Assembly: GCA_017609625.1 (NCBI GenBank)
Contig: JAFCDN010000001.1
Coordinates: 1-64,000 of the forward strand
Direction of reading: 5' to 3'
DNA: 64,000 nt
Source of the DNA: Candidatus Iainarchaeum sp.
GTDB lineage: Archaea > Iainarchaeota > Iainarchaeia > Iainarchaeales > 1-14-0-10-31-34
Made by a program: the position numbers and the translations under genes. The number at the start of each line of letters is the position of its first letter. Positions within the stretch are counted from its first letter, which is position 1. Positions 1-8,799 of this stretch are shown piece by piece. The notes below the pieces were generated by a model, which saw only the letters and a program-made list of their open reading frames with translations, was not told the DNA's origin and ran no database searches.

Positions 1-387
1 TTTTTCAGGTTTAAAAATGGAAAAAAGTTTATTTAATATAGATTTTATCATAATTTTCAATACTATAATTACCCTAACTACTTTTAAATTTAACTATTTT
101 TACTTAATTTACAGGTAATTACTTATATTTTCAATATTTTTTCCTAGTAATTACTCGATGATTCCCTTTAAAACACCTGAATTCTTGCAATATTGAGTAT
201 AGAGAGGATAATGCTTAAATAAAGGGTTGTCTGAAAATTAGCAAAATTTAGTTGATTTTGAATAATTTGTTTTTAAGTGAGATTTGTTTTTTTTATTGTT
301 ATGAAAAAATTTTGTTTATGTGTTTAAAGTGAGAAGAACTTTTTAGTTTTTTTCAAAGAATAAGTTAATTTTTTTAAAAGTAATAGT

Positions 388-461
388 AGCGGGGAAAGGA
401 TTTGAACCTTTGACCTTCGGGTTATGAGCCCGACGGGCACTCCTGGCTGCCCCACCCCGCT
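388..461 (-). tRNA. tRNA-Met (CAT), probable initiator
   Basis: Reverse complement AGCGGGGTGGGGCAGCCAGGAGTGCCCGTCGGGCTCATAACCCGAAGGTCAAAGGTTCAAATCCTTTCCCCGCT folds as a complete cloverleaf; A1-T72 pair and CTCATAA anticodon loop fit an archaeal initiator. Confidence 0.93.
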
Positions 462-638
462 AGCTTAAATCTCATTTTATTGCTTTTTTAACCTTATTTT
501 CAATTTTCAATCTCGTTTTGGCCTTTTTATCTTTTTTAGTGTTTTTTCTAGCTTTTTTTTGCCTATTATTTTCTTTTTTGGTTATTTTTTGAGCTATTTT
601 TTGTTTTCTTTTTTTGTCCAAGTTTTTGTGTTTTTTTG

Positions 639-1166
639 CTACTTTGAGAGCCTCTTTAATACTCCTTCTACTAATATCATTTGTTTTTTGATGTCTTTTA
701 TTCTTTTTTTGTTATTTGCAAGTTCTAGTGTTTTTCCGCATTTTGGGCATCTGAATTGATATTCTGCTGCAATCTCAAATGGAATGCTGTCACACAGTTT
801 TTTGCAGCTAAAAAAGACATAATCTTTTTCAAAATCCAGTTTTTTTTCAAGTTTTTTGATTTCTTCACTTTGTTCTTCTATTATAAGCTCTGCAATCCTT
901 TTTTCTTTTATTTCCCAAGTATAGGAATACCATCCGGTTTTTTGGTTCTTTTTTTTGTCATAGCAGGCAATGCCTCTATAATGAAGTCTGTTAAGGATTG
1001 CTCTTACTTCAGTTATTTTTAGTTTAGCTCCTTTTGCAATCTCTTCGTCTGTAAGTTTTTTCTTTTTGTTTTTGCATGCTTTTATTAGTGGAATTGCATC
1101 ATTGCCGCCAACTTTTTCTACAAAGTTTTTTGTAAGTTCATGCGACATTATGTCTTTTTTTGTCAT
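639..1166 (-). CDS. tfe: Transcription factor E (TFE, TFIIE-alpha-like)
   Basis: 175 aa; N-terminal winged-helix pattern (LTDEEIAKGAKLKITEVRAILNRLHYRGIACY) and C-terminal zinc-ribbon pattern (CKKLC...FRCPKCG). Confidence 0.85.
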   Translation of the reverse strand: MTKKDIMSHELTKNFVEKVGGNDAIPLIKACKNKKKKLTDEEIAKGAKLKITEVRAILNRLHYRGIACYDKKKNQKTGWYSYTWEIKEKRIAELIIEEQSEEIKKLEKKLDFEKDYVFFSCKKLCDSIPFEIAAEYQFRCPKCGKTLELANNKKRIKDIKKQMILVEGVLKRLSK

Positions 1167-1196
1167 ATAATTTCCTTCTGCAAATGATAATTTAAA

Positions 1197-1739
1197 CTAA
1201 TCTGCTTTTTTCTTTTTATTTTCTGTTTTTTTTCCTTTTTTTTGGGGAATTATTTTTATTTTTGCTTTTGAAAACTTTTTAGTTAACTCTTTTCCCCCGA
1301 AAATTTCGTGTAGGGTTATTGCAAGAGAAGCAATCTCAGAATGTGGCTGGGTTCCGACAGAAATATTGTAATCGCTTTCTGAATAAATCCAAGCAGGCAC
1401 TTTTTCTGCTCCCGCCACCAAACAAATTTTCTTTTTGCCCCTTAATTCTTTAATTTTTTTTTCTAATTTTTCCCCGTACATTGTTAGATGCACAATTGTA
1501 AACTCTTCCTTTTTCTTTTTTTCAACTTCTTTTTTTAGGTTAGATGAAAATTTTATTTTAAAGTTTCCGCCCCAAGAAGAAGCCACATTTTTTACTGTTT
1601 TTTCTATTGATTTGTCTTCTTCTCCTGTGACAATTATTTTTTCTGCACCAAATGCTCTTGCAACCAAAGCGCAGTGGGTTGTAACGCGGACATCTCTTAT
1701 TATTCTGTGACCAATGCGCAAAACTTCTACTTTTACCAT
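1197..1739 (-). CDS. tRNA (cytidine-56-2'-O)-methyltransferase, aTrm56 family
   Basis: 180 aa; VEVLRIGHRIIRDVRVTTHCALVARAFGA start and SPOUT-like C-terminus typical of aTrm56. Confidence 0.85.
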   Translation of the reverse strand: MVKVEVLRIGHRIIRDVRVTTHCALVARAFGAEKIIVTGEEDKSIEKTVKNVASSWGGNFKIKFSSNLKKEVEKKKKEEFTIVHLTMYGEKLEKKIKELRGKKKICLVAGAEKVPAWIYSESDYNISVGTQPHSEIASLAITLHEIFGGKELTKKFSKAKIKIIPQKKGKKTENKKKKAD

Positions 1740-1791
1740 ATATTATTTTATTGCTTGCTTCTTATTTTTATATTATCTTTTAGGGATAGAT

Positions 1792-3078
1792 ATGATAGAT
1801 ATAAAACTAATTAGAGAAAACCCCTCTCAAGTGAGAAAAAACCTTGAAAGACGGCAGGTTAAAGAATACCTTGAATTGTTTGACAAGCTTGTTAAAATAG
1901 ATAAGGAAATGCTTGTTCTCTTGAAAGAAACAGAAGAATTAAGATATAAAAGAAACCAGGTTACAATAGAAATTCAAAAAATTATTTCAGAGAAAAAGGA
2001 CGCTTCAAAGAAACTGAAAGAAGCAAAAGAAATTCCTGTAAAAATAAAAGAAAAAGAACAGAAGTTAAATGCTCTAAAAAAAGAATGCAAGGCCCTGCTT
2101 TATAAGATCCCAAACCTGCTTGATAAAAGTGTTCCGTTTGGAAAAGACGAAACAGAAAATAAGGAAATAAGAAAAGAAGGAAAAATCCCTTTATTCAGTT
2201 TTGAGTTAAAACATCATGGGAAATTAGCTGTAGAATTAGGCGGAGCAGATTTTGAAAGAGCAGTAAAAATTTCTGGAAACGGATTTTATTTTTTAAAAGG
2301 AGATTTGGCGTTACTTGAATGTGCACTAAAAAAATTTGCAGTAGAAATTCTTACAAAAAAAGGTTTTGTTCCTGTTTATCCTCCTATGCTTATGAGAAGA
2401 AAACCTTATTCTTGTGTAACAGATTTAAATGATTTTGAAAATGTGATGTATAAAATAGAAAATGAAGATCTCTATTTGATTGCAACTTCAGAGCACCCTC
2501 TTGTTTCAATGCATATGGATGAAACATTGGAGGAAAAAGAACTTCCATTAAGGTATGCAGGATGTTCTGTGTGTTTTAGAAAAGAAATAGGAAAACACGG
2601 TTTGGATGAAAGAGGTTTGTTCAGAGTTCATCAATTTGATAAAATAGAGCAGGTTGTTTTCTGTAAGCCGGAAGATTCAGAAAAACAGCATGAAGAATTG
2701 TTAATGAATTCAGAAGACTTGTTAAAACTTTTAGAAATTCCTTACCGCGTGGTTAGTGTGTGCACTGGAGACATTGGAATTGTTGCATCAAAAAAGTATG
2801 ATGTTGAAGGATACTCCCCAAGAGAAAAAAAATACATTGAAATAATGTCTTGCTCTAACTGCGCTGACTATCAAGCAAGAAGATTAAAAATAAAATATTC
2901 TAATGGGAAAGAAAAAAGATTAGTGCACACTTTAAACAACACAATGGTTGCTACTGCAAGAACCCTGCGGCTTATTTTAGAAAACTTTCAGACAAAAGAA
3001 GGCACAGTAAAAGTCCCTAAAGTACTGCAACCTTATATGAATGGATTAAAAGAAATAAAACCAAAAAAGAAGGTTTAA
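1792..3078 (+). CDS. serS: Serine--tRNA ligase (common type)
   Basis: MIDIKLIRENPSQVRKNLERR start, coiled-coil arm, class II motifs (FRKEIGKHGLDERGLFRVHQFDKIEQ; NNTMVATARTLRLILENFQ). Start placed at the internal Met of ORF 1714..3078. Confidence 0.95.
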   Translation: MIDIKLIRENPSQVRKNLERRQVKEYLELFDKLVKIDKEMLVLLKETEELRYKRNQVTIEIQKIISEKKDASKKLKEAKEIPVKIKEKEQKLNALKKECKALLYKIPNLLDKSVPFGKDETENKEIRKEGKIPLFSFELKHHGKLAVELGGADFERAVKISGNGFYFLKGDLALLECALKKFAVEILTKKGFVPVYPPMLMRRKPYSCVTDLNDFENVMYKIENEDLYLIATSEHPLVSMHMDETLEEKELPLRYAGCSVCFRKEIGKHGLDERGLFRVHQFDKIEQVVFCKPEDSEKQHEELLMNSEDLLKLLEIPYRVVSVCTGDIGIVASKKYDVEGYSPREKKYIEIMSCSNCADYQARRLKIKYSNGKEKRLVHTLNNTMVATARTLRLILENFQTKEGTVKVPKVLQPYMNGLKEIKPKKKV

Positions 3079-3117
3079 ATAACTTTTTTCGCCCAAATTC
3101 ATAACTGCTTCTCTATC

Positions 3118-3145
3118 CTTTCTTTCTTTTCCAAAAGAAAGAAAG
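3118..3145. repeat. Perfect 13-bp inverted repeat, copy 1 of a dispersed element
   Basis: CTTTCTTTCTTTT-CC-AAAAGAAAGAAAG followed by TGTAAGTTAGCCAAAGAAAG; related copy near 43925..43951. Confidence 0.75.
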
Positions 3146-3191
3146 TGTAAGTTAGCCAAAGAAAGAAAAGGAAATGCAGTTAAAGTTTTTG

Positions 3192-3218
3192 ATACAACTT
3201 TTTCCTAAAAAGTTGTAT
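3192..3218. repeat. 12-bp inverted repeat upstream of tRNA-Lys
   Basis: ATACAACTTTTT-CCT-AAAAAGTTGTAT read directly. Confidence 0.8.
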
Positions 3219-3219
3219 T

Positions 3220-3292
3220 GGGTCCGTAGCTCAGTCGGTAGAGCACCGGCCTTTTAAGCCGGGTGTCGAGGGTTCGAGTCCCTTCGGACTCG
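3220..3292 (+). tRNA. tRNA-Lys (TTT)
   Basis: GGGTCCGTAGCTCAGTCGGTAGAGC...CCTTTTAAGCCGG...GGTTCGAGTCC...CGGACTCG; complete cloverleaf, anticodon TTT. Confidence 0.95.
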
Positions 3293-3326
3293 TTTCGCGG
3301 TTTCGTCCGTGAATAACGAGAAATGT

Positions 3327-3351
3327 CAAGCCATTGCTTTGCAATGGCTTG
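3327..3351. repeat. 11-bp stem-loop between the two tRNA-Lys genes
   Basis: CAAGCCATTGC-TTT-GCAATGGCTTG. Confidence 0.7.
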
Positions 3352-3412
3352 TTAATTTTCACTTCTTCTTTCTTAAAAGTTTTGCAGTTTAATTTTTAAA
3401 GCACAAATAAAT

Positions 3413-3485
3413 GGGCCCGTAGCTCAGTCGGTAGAGCACATGGCTCTTAACCATGGGGTCGGGGGTTCGAATCCCTTCGGGCTCG
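3413..3485 (+). tRNA. tRNA-Lys (CTT)
   Basis: GGGCCCGTAGCTCAGTCGGTAGAGCACATGGCTCTTAACCATGGGGTCGGGGGTTCGAATCCCTTCGGGCTCG; anticodon CTT. Confidence 0.95.
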
Positions 3486-3611
3486 TAAACTTTTAAGAAA
3501 AGTTTAAGCAAAATGCGCGGGACAAGCCCGTGCTGTTTCGCTGTTTAAGCACGAGACACTATCTTTGCTTTGCTTGATAGGGCTTTTTTCAGAGGCAGTT
3601 AGGTTTGGTTT

Positions 3612-4385
3612 TTGTTTAAAAACAAAAAAAAACAATGTTTGTTAATGCTGCCTTTAGTAACTTATTCTGATTTAGCTAAGACTTATCCAAAGAATAATAA
3701 GCTGAAATTTGATAACAGAGTGAACTCTTGGTTACCTTTATTTCCTTCTCCTGTTTTAGCAGGAATTGTTGCGGATTTGATGGCAGATGGCAACCTTTAA
3801 GGCCCTCCCAAATGGAGGTTTGACTATTGTTCAAAACACTCTAAAGAATTGAACAGATTTGGAAACACAGTTTTTTCTGTATTTGGTTTAAAAGGAACAA
3901 TTCGCCCCGGCACAACTAATAAATACAACACTAAAAATTATGGTGTAAACTGCAGGCCTCTTGCAAAAACTTTGTTTTTGATAGGTGTTCCTTATGGAAA
4001 TAAAGTATTGAAAAAATATTTAATCCCTAATTGGATTTTAAATGATAAAGATTGTTTTAGATTTTTTATTAGAAGATATTTTGATTGTGAACGTTCTATT
4101 GATTTAAAGAAAAAGTCCCTATCAGTTGAGGTTCACAAATCAACAGAACTAATTGAAAACTCATTTGTTTTTCTTAATCAGTTTAAGCAGGGACTTCTCA
4201 AGCATTTTGATATAAAAACTATTAATCCATTTAAATTGTCTTTGAAAGTGAAAAGAAAGTCAGGAGCGACAGTACAAGCCACAAGAATAAAAATCACAAG
4301 AAGAGAAAACATGGAAAAATTTTGTGCCGAAATAGGTTTTAACAGCAAGCTTAAAATGGAAAAGCTAAAATCAACCATATCTTAA
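3612..4385 (+). pseudogene. LAGLIDADG-type homing endonuclease ORF interrupted by one in-frame TAA
   Basis: ORFs 3612..3800 and 3849..4385 are in the same frame; across the stop it reads SPVLAGIVADLMADGNL*GPPKWRFDYCSKHSKELNRFGNTVFSVFGLKGTIRP, with a LAGLIDADG-like motif just before the stop. Confidence 0.75.
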
Positions 4386-4469
4386 AAAACTTTCTTCCAC
4401 CTAATTTTATGAGGTTGAGTCCCTGGGAATTCTTCTAAGATTATTATTCATTATTGTTTTGGTTGAACC

Positions 4470-4543
4470 AGTGCGGTAGCTCAGCCTGGGAGAGCACACG
4501 GTTGAAGACCGTGGTGTCGTGGGTCCAAATCCCACCCGTCCCA
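4470..4543 (+). tRNA. tRNA-Phe (GAA), atypical acceptor stem and T-loop
   Basis: AGTGCGG-TA-GCTC..GAGC-A-CACGG TTGAAGA CCGTG-GTGTC-GTGGG TCCAAAT CCCAC-CCGTCCC-A; anticodon GAA. Acceptor has A1xC72 and T3xC70 mismatches and a G4-T69 wobble; C replaces the near-universal T55. Confidence 0.7.
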
Positions 4544-4607
4544 TTTTTTTCTTTTTAAACATCCTTAGCGTTTTTTAAATTCTTCTCAACTTATTTTGAA
4601 AGGTTTT

Positions 4608-5894
4608 ATGAATTCAACCTTAATTATTGGCTCGCAGTTCGGCGACGAAGGAAAAGGAAAAATCGTTGACTGTTTGGCAGAGAAATCTGACTGTGTTGTA
4701 AGGTTCCAGGGAGCAAACAATGCAGGCCACACTGTAGTGGTTGACGGAGAAAAATTCAAACTACACCTGCTTCCTTCAGGCGTAGTAAGAAAAAAACGTT
4801 CTTTGATTGGAACTGGGGTTTGTATTGACCCAAGAGTATTAAAAAAAGAAATTGACGGGTTAAAAGAAAAAGGAATTGAAGTCAATCTTGGAATTGATCC
4901 AAGAAGCCAGATAATAATGCCCTGGCATAATGTGATTGATGTAGGAAAAGAAGAAGCACTAAAAGAAAAAAACATTGGAACCACAAGAAGAGGAGTTGGC
5001 CCGTGCTATGCTGACAGAGCTTCAAGAATTGGAATCCGTTTTGATGATTTAGTTGATGAAAACCGGTTCAAAGAAAAACTTGCATTCAATTATTCTTACT
5101 ATAAAAACATCTGTGAAAACATTTTAGGAAAAACAATAGAATTTACAGAAGAAGAAGTTTTTCAAGAATACTTTGCTTTAGGAAAAGAATTCAAAAACAT
5201 GCTTACAGATGTTTCAATTGAAGTAAATCAATTATTAGACAAAAAAAAGAAAGTATTGTTTGAAGGGGCACAGGGAACTTTATTAGACAATGATTTTGGC
5301 ACTTATCCTTTTGTTACTTCTTCTCACCCGATTTCTGGTGCGGCAACAGTTGGGGTGGGGATGTCTCCAAAAAGACTGGAAAGAATTATTGGAATAGTTA
5401 AAGCTTATACTACTAGAGTTGGTTCAGGTCCTTTTCCCACAGAACTGCATGAAAAAGAAGCAGATTTTTTAAGGAATGCAGGCAATGAATTTGGAACAAC
5501 AACCGGCAGAGCTAGAAGAGTAGGCTGGCTTGATTTGCCAATGCTTAGAATGGCCCAAAGATTAAATGGTTTTACTGAATTAGGGCTAACAAAATTAGAT
5601 GTTTTAAGTGGAATAAAAGAATTAAAAATAGCAGATTCTTACACTTTAGAAGGAAAAAAAGTTTTAGAATTTCCTTATGCAAACCATTTGGTTCAAAAAT
5701 GCAAGCCAAACTACAAAGAATTTGATGGCTTTACTTTAGAAGACAAAGAGAGAGATGAACTCAGAAAAAATGGTTTTGGCGCATTAGACGAAAACGCAAA
5801 AAAATACATTTCTTTTATTGAAAAACAACTAAAAGTTCCAATAAAAACAGTTTCTTTTGGCGCAGAAAGAAAAGACACTTTAACAAGAGATTAA
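4608..5894 (+). CDS. purA: Adenylosuccinate synthase
   Basis: GSQFGDEGKGKIVDCLAEKSDCVVRFQGANNAGHTVV, GVGMSPKR..IIGIVKAYTTRVGSGPFPTEL, TGRARRVGWLDLP. Confidence 0.95.
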   Translation: MNSTLIIGSQFGDEGKGKIVDCLAEKSDCVVRFQGANNAGHTVVVDGEKFKLHLLPSGVVRKKRSLIGTGVCIDPRVLKKEIDGLKEKGIEVNLGIDPRSQIIMPWHNVIDVGKEEALKEKNIGTTRRGVGPCYADRASRIGIRFDDLVDENRFKEKLAFNYSYYKNICENILGKTIEFTEEEVFQEYFALGKEFKNMLTDVSIEVNQLLDKKKKVLFEGAQGTLLDNDFGTYPFVTSSHPISGAATVGVGMSPKRLERIIGIVKAYTTRVGSGPFPTELHEKEADFLRNAGNEFGTTTGRARRVGWLDLPMLRMAQRLNGFTELGLTKLDVLSGIKELKIADSYTLEGKKVLEFPYANHLVQKCKPNYKEFDGFTLEDKERDELRKNGFGALDENAKKYISFIEKQLKVPIKTVSFGAERKDTLTRD

Positions 5895-7228
5895 AATTTT
5901 GTTAATTCAACAGCCTTTCCTATATATGTTTCTGGCTTTAATTTTAAAAGCTTCTTTTTTTCTTTTTCACTCAAAGAACTTTTCTTAATAAATTCTCTCA
6001 GCATTTCCAGAGAAAGTTTTTTTCCTCTGGAAAAATCTTTCAATTTCTCATAAGCATTTTCATCTTTTTCTTTCCTCATCACAGTCTGAATTGCCTCAGT
6101 TAAAGTTTCAGGGTGTTTTTTTAAATCTTCAAGTATTTCTTTTCTGTCTGCATGGATTCTTTTCAGGCCTTTAATACACATTTTTATTCCTAAAATTGAA
6201 TGAGCAAAAGCTGTTCCATAATTTCTCTTGACTGTTGAATCTGAAAGGTCGCGCTGCATTCTGGACTTTTGCAAACGAGAACTCAAAAAATACAACAGAT
6301 TATTTGCTAGTAACAGATTCCCTTCGCTGTTTTCAAACTGTATTGGGTTGATTTTATGTGGCATTATAGAAGAACCGGTTTCTTTTCCGATCTTTTTCTG
6401 TAAAACATAATTTTTGCTTATATACATCCACAAATCAGTATCTAAATCAATCACAATATTATTGAGCAAAGCCATTTCATTTAAAATTCTTGAAATATTT
6501 TCATGAACAACAATTTGGGTTGTTAAACTCTTGTGTTCAAATCCAAAGCTTTCGACAAACTCTTTGCTTAATTTTATCCAATTTTTTTCTGGAAAAGCAA
6601 TCTGCATTGAGTTAAAATTTCCTGAAGCAGAATTCATTTTTCCAGGCAGTTTTAGTTTTTTCAGGTGCTCTAAACTTTCATTTATTCTAGAATAAAAAAC
6701 TGCAATTTCTTTTCCAAAAGTTGTGGGAGAAGCAGGCTGTCCGTGTGTGTGAGCAAGCATTGCAGTTTTCTTTTCTTTAGAGGCAATTTTCTTCAAACTT
6801 TTGAGCAACCCAGAACTCTCAGTTATGTATAAGTTAAGTCCTTTTTTTAGCTGAATTGAATTAGCTAAGTTATTTACATCTTCTGATGTCAGCCCAAAAT
6901 GTACAAAACTTTCAGCATTTTTCAATGAACTTTTTTCTATTTTTTTTCTTATAAAATATTCTACTGCTTTGACATCATGATTTGTTTTTCTTTCAATCTT
7001 TTTTATCTCTTCAAAGTCTTTTTCATTAAATTTTTCATAGAGTTTTTCAAGCAGTTTTTTTTCTTTTGAGCTAAACTTTTTAATAACTCCTTTTTTTGAT
7101 AAAAAAATCAGATACTTTGCTTCAACTTCTGTACGGAATTTTTGCATTGCATATTCAGAGAAAATTTCCTGCAGTTCAATCAGTTTATTTGAATATCTTC
7201 CGTCTATTGGGGAAACAGCTTTATTCAT
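5891..7228 (-). CDS. purB: Adenylosuccinate lyase
   Basis: SPIDGRYSNK start; AHTHGQPASPTTFGKE; signature GSSIMPHKINPIQFENSEGN. Confidence 0.95.
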   Translation of the reverse strand: MNKAVSPIDGRYSNKLIELQEIFSEYAMQKFRTEVEAKYLIFLSKKGVIKKFSSKEKKLLEKLYEKFNEKDFEEIKKIERKTNHDVKAVEYFIRKKIEKSSLKNAESFVHFGLTSEDVNNLANSIQLKKGLNLYITESSGLLKSLKKIASKEKKTAMLAHTHGQPASPTTFGKEIAVFYSRINESLEHLKKLKLPGKMNSASGNFNSMQIAFPEKNWIKLSKEFVESFGFEHKSLTTQIVVHENISRILNEMALLNNIVIDLDTDLWMYISKNYVLQKKIGKETGSSIMPHKINPIQFENSEGNLLLANNLLYFLSSRLQKSRMQRDLSDSTVKRNYGTAFAHSILGIKMCIKGLKRIHADRKEILEDLKKHPETLTEAIQTVMRKEKDENAYEKLKDFSRGKKLSLEMLREFIKKSSLSEKEKKKLLKLKPETYIGKAVELTKF

Positions 7229-7343
7229 AAATAATTATGATTTGAATTGTTTTTATTGTTATTGTTTTTCCTTTTTCTAGGCGGATCAATTTAAATTCTT
7301 TAACTCCCTCAATTATATTATCTCTCTTAGAATGGTTTTTTTT

Positions 7344-8768
7344 ATGTGTGGGATAGTTGGAATAATTTCCAAGCAGGATGTTTTACCGGATGTTTTTGTC
7401 GGAATGCTTTCTTTACAGCATCGAGGACAGGATTCTGCAGGAATTATTTCTTACAACGAAAAAATGAACCTTATTAAAGATGAAGGACTTGTTTCTTCTG
7501 TTTTCACTGAAAAAGAACTGGAAAAACTTAAAGCAAATATTGCAATAGGCCATACAAGATATCCTACTGTTGGCTCTGATTTTACTATTGATGCCCAACC
7601 TTTTATGGTTTCAAAACCTTATGAAATTGGAATAGCACACAATGGAAATTTGGTGAACTACGTTGAATTAAGAAAAGAATTAAACCTAAAAAACAATTGT
7701 GTAGTTTCTTCTTGTGATGTAGAGGTAATTCTTCATGTTTTTGCGCAGGCTCTTCCAGAAGAATTTTCTGTTGAAGCATTATTTGAGGCAGTAAAAAAAG
7801 TTTTTGAAAAAGCAAAAGGAGGTTATTCTGTTTTAATGATAATTAAAGACAAAGGCATGCTTGCTTTTCGTGATCCTCGTGCAATCCGCCCTTTGGTTGT
7901 GGCAGAAAAAACAGTTGATGGAGTAGAATCAATAGCTTTTTCTTCTGAAAGCCTGCCTTTAACCACAACCGGCTTTAAACTAATTGGAAATATTGAAGCA
8001 GGAGAAGCAGTTTTTGTGAATCAAAACCTTGAAATCACTTCAAAAAAATTAGCAAAAGAAAATCCTGCTCATTGCATGTTTGAATGGGTTTATTTTTCTG
8101 CTGCAGAATCAATTTTAGAAAACTTGGAAGTTTATACTGCAAGAATTAATTTAGGAAGAGAACTGGCTGATGCATGGAAAAAAACAGGATTAAAAGCTGA
8201 TGTGGTTGTTCCTGTTCCAGACACAAGCAGAACTGCTGGTTCCAGATTAGCAGAAGAAATAGACTTGCCTTATAGGGAAGGATTAATAAAAAACAGGTAT
8301 ATTGGAAGAACTTTTATTATGGCTTCGCAAGTTAAAAGGGAAAATTCAGTAAGGCTGAAGTTAAACCCTGTAGAAAGCGAAATAAAAGGAAAAAGAATTT
8401 TGTTAGTGGATGACAGCATTGTCCGCGGAACCACTTCAAAAAAAATAGTGAAGTTATTAAAGGACCACGGAGCAGAAAAAGTTTATTTCCTTTCAACCTG
8501 CCCGCCAATAATTTCTCCTTGTTTTTATGGAATTGACATGCCTTCAAAAGCAGAATTAATTGCAGCAAGGCTTTCAGTAGAAGAAATAAGAAAAGAAATC
8601 GGTGCAGATTATTTATTGTATAATTCAGTTGATGCATTAAAAAGAGCTTTAGGAATAAAAGATTTATGTTTGGCCTGTCTTACAGGAAAATATCCTGTTT
8701 CTGTTCCAAAAGAAACAGAATCAGAATTTGAGAAAAAAAGAATTGAAGAAAGAAAAGAACACAAATAA
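7344..8768 (+). CDS. purF: Amidophosphoribosyltransferase, [4Fe-4S] type
   Basis: MCGIVGIISKQ..LQHRGQDSAGI; PRPP motif ILLVDDSIVRGTTSKKIV; putative Fe-S Cys in AHCMFEW, CFYGID and CLACLTGKYP. Confidence 0.95.
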   Translation: MCGIVGIISKQDVLPDVFVGMLSLQHRGQDSAGIISYNEKMNLIKDEGLVSSVFTEKELEKLKANIAIGHTRYPTVGSDFTIDAQPFMVSKPYEIGIAHNGNLVNYVELRKELNLKNNCVVSSCDVEVILHVFAQALPEEFSVEALFEAVKKVFEKAKGGYSVLMIIKDKGMLAFRDPRAIRPLVVAEKTVDGVESIAFSSESLPLTTTGFKLIGNIEAGEAVFVNQNLEITSKKLAKENPAHCMFEWVYFSAAESILENLEVYTARINLGRELADAWKKTGLKADVVVPVPDTSRTAGSRLAEEIDLPYREGLIKNRYIGRTFIMASQVKRENSVRLKLNPVESEIKGKRILLVDDSIVRGTTSKKIVKLLKDHGAEKVYFLSTCPPIISPCFYGIDMPSKAELIAARLSVEEIRKEIGADYLLYNSVDALKRALGIKDLCLACLTGKYPVSVPKETESEFEKKRIEERKEHK

Positions 8769-8799
8769 AAGAAAAGAAAAAAACAATAGAGGTTTTGAA

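Noticed and set aside
1-380. AT-rich window start as possible replication origin
   Set aside because: No Orc1/Cdc6 gene, origin-recognition boxes or organised repeats seen; AT richness alone is insufficient.
559-1022. ORFs 559..759 and 756..1022 on the + strand (Phe-rich)
   Set aside because: Antisense to the clearly homologous TFE gene; Phe/Ser-rich composition is the shadow of AAA/GAA codons on the other strand.
3530-3560. Similarity of gtttaagcacg at 3543 and near 38284 as a repeat element
   Set aside because: Only about 11 bp shared with no conserved flank; not enough to call.
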